Part shown: piece after piece, positions 59,889 to 64,000 of the stretch | How the letters are laid out: every line of letters begins with the position of its first letter | How positions within the stretch are numbered: the stretch's first letter is position 1 | Assembly (NCBI GenBank): GCA_002320285.1 | Contig: DCKE01000005.1 | Location: forward strand, 310,544 to 374,543 | Direction of reading: 5' to 3' | Length of the DNA: 64,000 bases | DNA from: Flavobacteriaceae bacterium UBA1682 | GTDB lineage: Bacteria > Bacteroidota > Bacteroidia > Flavobacteriales > Flavobacteriaceae | The notes under the pieces: generated by a model | Told to the model about the DNA's origin: nothing | Database searches by the model: none | What the model saw: only the letters and a program-made list of their open reading frames with translations | Position numbers and translations under genes: made by a program

Positions 59889-61181
59889 ATGAAATATAAA
59901 CAGATAGACCGTAATTTATTTATTAAGAATAGAAAAAAATTCACGGCAGCTATGTCTCCAAACAGCATAGCCGTATTCAATTCCAACGATATATATCCCG
60001 TAAGCGCCGACAGCACTTTACCCTTTGCACAGCACCGTGATATTTTCTATCTGAGTGGCGTAGATCAAGAGGAGTCGGTTTTAGTTTTATTTCCAGATGC
60101 TCCGTTCGAGAGTCAACGAGAAATTCTCTTTGTACGCGAAACCAACGAGCACATCGCTGTTTGGGAAGGCGCCAAATTAACTAAAGAACAAGCCTTTGAA
60201 GTATCCGGTATCAAAACGGTATATTGGCTGGAAGATTTCCAAAAGGTCTTAAAGGAACTGATGGCTTATGCCGAAACCATGTATATCAATACGAACGAGC
60301 ACTATCGTTCTGCCGTAGAAACACAAACACGGGAAGATCGTTTTATCAAATGGTGGAAAGAAACCTATCCCGCTCACCGCGTTGCAAAAAGCAATCCGAT
60401 ACTTCAAAAGATTCGCTCGATTAAAGAACCCGAGGAAATTGCATTAATTCAACAGGCCTGTGACATAACCGAAAAAGGCTTTCGACGCATTTTGAATTTT
60501 GTAAAACCCGGAGTTTGGGAATACGAAATCGAAGCAGAATTGATACACGAATTTATAAGAAATCGCTCCAAGGGATTTGCCTATACCCCGATTATTGCAG
60601 CGGGAAACAACAGCAACGTACTACATTATATTGAAAATAATCAGCAGTGTTTATCTGGCGACATCATCTTGTTTGACACAGCGGCAGAATACGCCAATTA
60701 CTCCAGTGATCTGTCGAGAACGATTCCCGTTAATGGTCGATACAGCAAACGCCAACGCCAAGTATATGATGCAGTATTGCACGTAAAAAACGAAGCGACT
60801 AAAATGCTCGTTCCCGGCACTCTATGGAGATCCTATCACGAGGAAGTAGGTAAGATTATGACTTCAGAACTGTTAGGTCTAGGTCTGATCGATAAAGCCG
60901 ATATACAAAATGAAGATCCAGCCTGGCCCGCTTATAAAAAATATTTTATGCACGGAACCTCACACCACATGGGTCTAGACACACACGATTACGGATTACT
61001 ACACCTCCCGATGGAAGCCAATATGGTTTTTACTGTTGAGCCCGGTATATACATACCCGAAGAAGGTTTTGGAATCCGAATTGAAGACAACGTTGTGATA
61101 CAACAACAAGGAGAACCGATCAACCTTATGAAGAATATCCCAATTTTAGCGGATGAAATTGAGGATTTGATGAATCAATAA
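59889..61181 (+). CDS. pepP: Xaa-Pro aminopeptidase (aminopeptidase P)
   Basis: A 430-residue M24B metallopeptidase that removes N-terminal residues before proline. The N-terminal creatinase-like domain has SNDIYPVSADSTLPFAQHRD. Metal ligands lie in LFDTAAEYANYSSDLSRT, MHGTSHHMGLDTHDYG, FTVEPGIYIPEEGFGIRIEDN. Cytosolic, no signal peptide. Single gene. Confidence 0.95.
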   Translation: MKYKQIDRNLFIKNRKKFTAAMSPNSIAVFNSNDIYPVSADSTLPFAQHRDIFYLSGVDQEESVLVLFPDAPFESQREILFVRETNEHIAVWEGAKLTKEQAFEVSGIKTVYWLEDFQKVLKELMAYAETMYINTNEHYRSAVETQTREDRFIKWWKETYPAHRVAKSNPILQKIRSIKEPEEIALIQQACDITEKGFRRILNFVKPGVWEYEIEAELIHEFIRNRSKGFAYTPIIAAGNNSNVLHYIENNQQCLSGDIILFDTAAEYANYSSDLSRTIPVNGRYSKRQRQVYDAVLHVKNEATKMLVPGTLWRSYHEEVGKIMTSELLGLGLIDKADIQNEDPAWPAYKKYFMHGTSHHMGLDTHDYGLLHLPMEANMVFTVEPGIYIPEEGFGIRIEDNVVIQQQGEPINLMKNIPILADEIEDLMNQ

Positions 61182-61240
61182 GTTAGTAAACAGCAACCGC
61201 TGAACAGTCCCATATCTGGCCAGCGGTTACTATTTGCTTG

Positions 61241-62803
61241 TTAGTGTTTTCTAAAAACCGCCTGTGCCACTTTGACACCGTCCATAGCGGCAGATATAAT
61301 TCCACCAGCATAACCTGCACCTTCCGCGCAAGGGAACAGTCCTTTGACCTGAACATGCTCTAAGGTAATTTCATCTCTAGGAATGCGAACCGGTGATGAA
61401 GTCCTACTTTCAGTCGCCACAACTACTGCCTCTTCTGTATAATACCCACGCATCTTATTGCCAAATGAAACAAATCCCTGCTGCAAAGCAACCCGAACTT
61501 CTTTAGTCAATACTTGATCTAATAAATTTGATGTGATTCCCGGCAGATAAGAACAATCCGGTAATGAAGCAGACATTTTTCCACCGACAAAATCAGTCAT
61601 TCTTTGCGCCGGTGCTTTTAATTTACCACCACCTGCTTCCCAGGCTCTACGCTCTATGAGTTGTTGGAATTCCATCGCTGCCAATGGTCCCGTAAAACCG
61701 TATTGCGCGAAATCTTTTTCATCAACCGTCACCACCATACCCGAATTGGCATAAAGCCCATCGCGTTTTGAAGGCGACCAACCGTTAACTACCAATTCCC
61801 CTTCATCCGTACTGGCTGGAGCGATAATCCCACCCGGACACATACAGAAAGAAAAAACACCGCGGCCAGCTTCCTGACTAACCAGTGAATACGCTGCGGC
61901 AGGTAATAATGGATTTCTTGACTCGCCAATTCCACAGTGGTACTGTGCCCGATCAATCAGCGCTTGCGGATGCTCAATACGAACCCCCAAAGCAAAGGGC
62001 TTGGCTTCTATATAAATTTTCTTAGCCTCCAACATTCGAAAAATATCACGCGCAGAATGCCCCGTAGCCAAAATCAAATGATTGGTTTTAATTTTAATTT
62101 CATCATTAAGCGTAATCCCCTTAAGCTGATCACCCTCCACTAGAATGTCAGTCAATTTAGTATCGAATAATACTTCACCTCCACATTCCTCAATTCCCTT
62201 ACGCATATTGGCAATGATAGCCGGTAATTTATTAGTCCCTATATGCGGATGTGCTTCTTGTAAAATATCTTCAGAGGCTCCAAAATAATGAAACCACTGC
62301 AAACTCTTAATAATATTACCACGTTTGGTTGACCGCGTATACAGCTTACCGTCTGAATAAGTCCCTGCACCTCCTTCGCCAAAACAATAATTCGATTCCG
62401 GATTGACAATACCCTCCTTATTCATAGCTGCTAAATCACGTCTGCGACTTTGTACATCTTTTCCCCTTTCAATGATAATTGGCTTCATTCCCAACTCGAT
62501 CAATTCCAACGCAGCAAATAATCCTGCCGGACCTGCTCCAGCAATATATACCGGTTGCGCATTACTGACATTCTGCAAATTGGGAGAAAACTCAAAAGCA
62601 TCTTTGAATACTTCATCTACAAAAACATTGATTTGCAATTGCAATACGATGTTTCTCGAACGCGCATCCAAGGATCTTCGAATAATTTGATAGGCATTGA
62701 TTTTACTTACCGGCACTTTGACAGCCTGAGCTATCCTCGCTTTAAGTATATTTTCATCTGCCGCTTCCGCAGGAGAAATTCGTAAACTGATATTTTGAGC
62801 CAT
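61241..62803 (-). CDS. FAD-dependent oxidoreductase (COG2509-like)
   Basis: A 520-residue flavoprotein. An N-terminal alpha/beta domain of about 85 residues precedes the FAD fold YIAGAGPAGLFAALELIE, IIIERGKDVQSRRRD and FGEGGAGTYSDGKLYTR; a second NAD(P)-like part has LILATGHSARDIFRML, and the end is GLFPCAEGAGYAGGIISAAMDG. This pattern belongs to the uncharacterised FAD-dependent dehydrogenase family. Substrate unknown. Confidence 0.88.
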   Translation of the reverse strand: MAQNISLRISPAEAADENILKARIAQAVKVPVSKINAYQIIRRSLDARSRNIVLQLQINVFVDEVFKDAFEFSPNLQNVSNAQPVYIAGAGPAGLFAALELIELGMKPIIIERGKDVQSRRRDLAAMNKEGIVNPESNYCFGEGGAGTYSDGKLYTRSTKRGNIIKSLQWFHYFGASEDILQEAHPHIGTNKLPAIIANMRKGIEECGGEVLFDTKLTDILVEGDQLKGITLNDEIKIKTNHLILATGHSARDIFRMLEAKKIYIEAKPFALGVRIEHPQALIDRAQYHCGIGESRNPLLPAAAYSLVSQEAGRGVFSFCMCPGGIIAPASTDEGELVVNGWSPSKRDGLYANSGMVVTVDEKDFAQYGFTGPLAAMEFQQLIERRAWEAGGGKLKAPAQRMTDFVGGKMSASLPDCSYLPGITSNLLDQVLTKEVRVALQQGFVSFGNKMRGYYTEEAVVVATESRTSSPVRIPRDEITLEHVQVKGLFPCAEGAGYAGGIISAAMDGVKVAQAVFRKH

Positions 62804-62971
62804 TATAAAGGAATAATTGTCTGCAAAAGTAAGTTTTTTTAAACGTCAAATGAAATAATTGTAGGCTATTGCGTCAGGGATGGAAGTGATATCCTTTTGT
62901 GTAGCTTGCGAAACAAAAGATTTAACGTACAGCCCGATCCGCAGGAGACGCCAAAATTAATTCGTATCGTA

Positions 62972-63005
62972 TTGCTCGCTTCTTTTTTTATAAATTGTAC
63001 TTTTG
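62972..63005 (+). promoter_or_regulatory. promoter of the alpha/beta hydrolase gene
   Basis: TTG (62972-62974), 23-bp spacer, TACTTTTG (62998-63005). Full consensus, 19 bases before the ATG. Confidence 0.7.
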
Positions 63006-63024
63006 CAATTAACGCTTCTACGCT

Positions 63025-63813
63025 ATGGTAACAAAACAAATCATTCACAAAAACACCAGCCTTTCTTTTAAGGAGGGAGGTAAAGGCAGTACACTGGTGT
63101 TTTTACACGGCTTTTTGGAAAATTCGTCCATGTGGGATGCCTGTATGAATTATTTTGAATCTAAGTATCGCGTAATAGCAATTGATTTACTCGGGCACGG
63201 AGAAACAGGCTGTACGGGATATGTGCACAGTATGGAAGACATGGCTGATGCGGTATATGCCATAGTATCAGAACTAAAATTACGAAAGGTGACACTTATT
63301 GGACATTCAATGGGCGGTTATGTCGCTTTAGCTTTTGCTGAACTTTATCCCGATAACGTCCGCAGCTTAGCATTAGTCGCTTCAACCTCTCGCGCTGATA
63401 GTCAAGAGCGCCAGATCAATCGCGATCGCGCCATGGAATTGGTCAAAAAAAACAGCTCTGTTTTTGTTACGATGTCCATTTCTAATCTGTTTGGAGAAAG
63501 CGCTCAAAAACAATTCCCCGCTGCAATTGAACTATCGAAATCAGAAGCTTTAAAAACCTCCAAACAAGGTATGATTGCCGCATTGGAAGGCATGAAAATC
63601 CGCCCAGATCGCGAAGTCCTCTTTCATTTTGCCCCCTACCCCATTTTATTAATTCTAGGAAAAAATGATACAGTTATCCCATACGAAGAAGCCCTCGAAC
63701 AAATCGAAGGAAGCCCCGTACAAGTAGTCAGCACTTCAGGCGGCCATATGGTACACATTGAGAACGAATCGGAATTACTCGATGTTTTAGGGAAATTTTT
63801 TAAGCTAAAATAG
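63025..63813 (+). CDS. alpha/beta hydrolase
   Basis: A 262-residue cytosolic hydrolase. VFLHGFLENSSMWD holds the oxyanion hole, LIGHSMGGYVALAFAE the nucleophile Ser, LGKNDTVIPYEEA the acid, and the His is in TSGGHMVHIENESE. A substrate cannot be named; BioH- and MenH-like enzymes share this layout. Ends before the terminal repeat tract. Confidence 0.88.
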   Translation: MVTKQIIHKNTSLSFKEGGKGSTLVFLHGFLENSSMWDACMNYFESKYRVIAIDLLGHGETGCTGYVHSMEDMADAVYAIVSELKLRKVTLIGHSMGGYVALAFAELYPDNVRSLALVASTSRADSQERQINRDRAMELVKKNSSVFVTMSISNLFGESAQKQFPAAIELSKSEALKTSKQGMIAALEGMKIRPDREVLFHFAPYPILLILGKNDTVIPYEEALEQIEGSPVQVVSTSGGHMVHIENESELLDVLGKFFKLK

Positions 63814-63819
63814 TTTTTC

Positions 63820-64000
63820 GTGATTCGTTTTTCGTGATTCGTAATCAGTGTAATCAGTGATCAGTGATCGGTAATCAGTGATCGGTAGAGTACTTACAAA
63901 CCAATATCAATACACCATCACATCAGCGTCTAAAGCCTATTTGCGCATCTGCGTATCAACGTATCAGCGTATCACCACATCAGCGTATCAGCGTATCAGC
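63820..64000. repeat. intergenic short-repeat tract at the window end
   Basis: GTGATTCGT words (the reverse complement of the ACGAATCAC tract at 41063), then CAGTGATCGGTAATCAG words, then ATCAGCGTCTAAAGCCTAT (inverted copy of the element at 48090 and 48205) and a run of CAGCGTAT/CTGCGTAT 9-10-mers that leaves the window. No ORF is supported. Confidence 0.85.

Overview
The window looks like a chromosome segment from a member of the Flavobacteriaceae. It is AT-rich. Many starts are preceded by the Bacteroidetes -7 promoter motif TAnnTTTG, sometimes with a TTG 17-23 bp upstream. It encodes a protein with a type IX secretion (T9SS) C-terminal sorting domain, DUF6443/RHS proteins, a DUF2723 membrane protein, a MetH split over two genes and a three-subunit (SdhCAB) succinate dehydrogenase. 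A subclass B1 metallo-beta-lactamase with all six zinc ligands recalls the resident enzymes of Myroides-like flavobacteria. The genus is a guess.

Region 1 (1-2.8 kb): the 3' part of a C10 (streptopain-like) cysteine protease, followed by two paralogous small lipoproteins that could be its inhibitors, and a small protein of unknown role. Region 2 (2.9-16.1 kb): a polymorphic-toxin island on the minus strand. A T9SS-sorted repeat protein, a 1132-aa YD/SpvB-like protein and a 1209-aa DUF6443-RHS protein with a variable C-terminal tip form a tight operon, followed by a probable membrane immunity gene. Downstream lies a graveyard of orphan tips and immunity-like genes, several with in-frame stops, separated by near-identical 213-249 bp and 201 bp repeats whose ends carry a short GC-rich inverted motif. 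A decayed paralog of the 1132-aa gene and one more copy of the short motif flank the other side.

Region 3 (16.2-27.2 kb): haem synthesis. hemA-C-D-E-(hypothetical)-F-B run on the minus strand, preceded by a divergent AraC-type regulator; hemH, hemJ and a histidine kinase run on the plus strand. A monohaem cytochrome c lies beside hemB. Region 4 (27-41 kb): enoyl-CoA hydratase, tandem 166-182 bp repeats, two tRNA-Gln genes, a DUF2723 protein, thiL, a biotin-dependent acyl-CoA carboxylase operon, small membrane or lipoproteins, the metallo-beta-lactamase and glyS. Region 5 (41-49.5 kb): yceI, aspA, comF, a nitrilase and assorted conserved genes.

Region 6 (49.6-54.8 kb): a methionine operon (homocysteine methyltransferase, metH lacking that domain, metF). 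Its leader holds two successive short Met-rich open reading frames, each followed by a strong intrinsic terminator, and in each the end of the peptide ORF can pair with the 5' arm of the terminator. This is the layout of ribosome-mediated attenuation, present twice in series, and is the most striking regulatory signal in the window. Region 7 (55-64 kb): sdhCAB, a ChaN-like lipoprotein, aminopeptidase P, an FAD-dependent oxidoreductase and an alpha/beta hydrolase.

Several intergenic regions hold tandem tracts with 7-11 bp periods (ACGAATC, ACGAGGAG, GCGNATNCGCA and similar). They do not look like CRISPRs.
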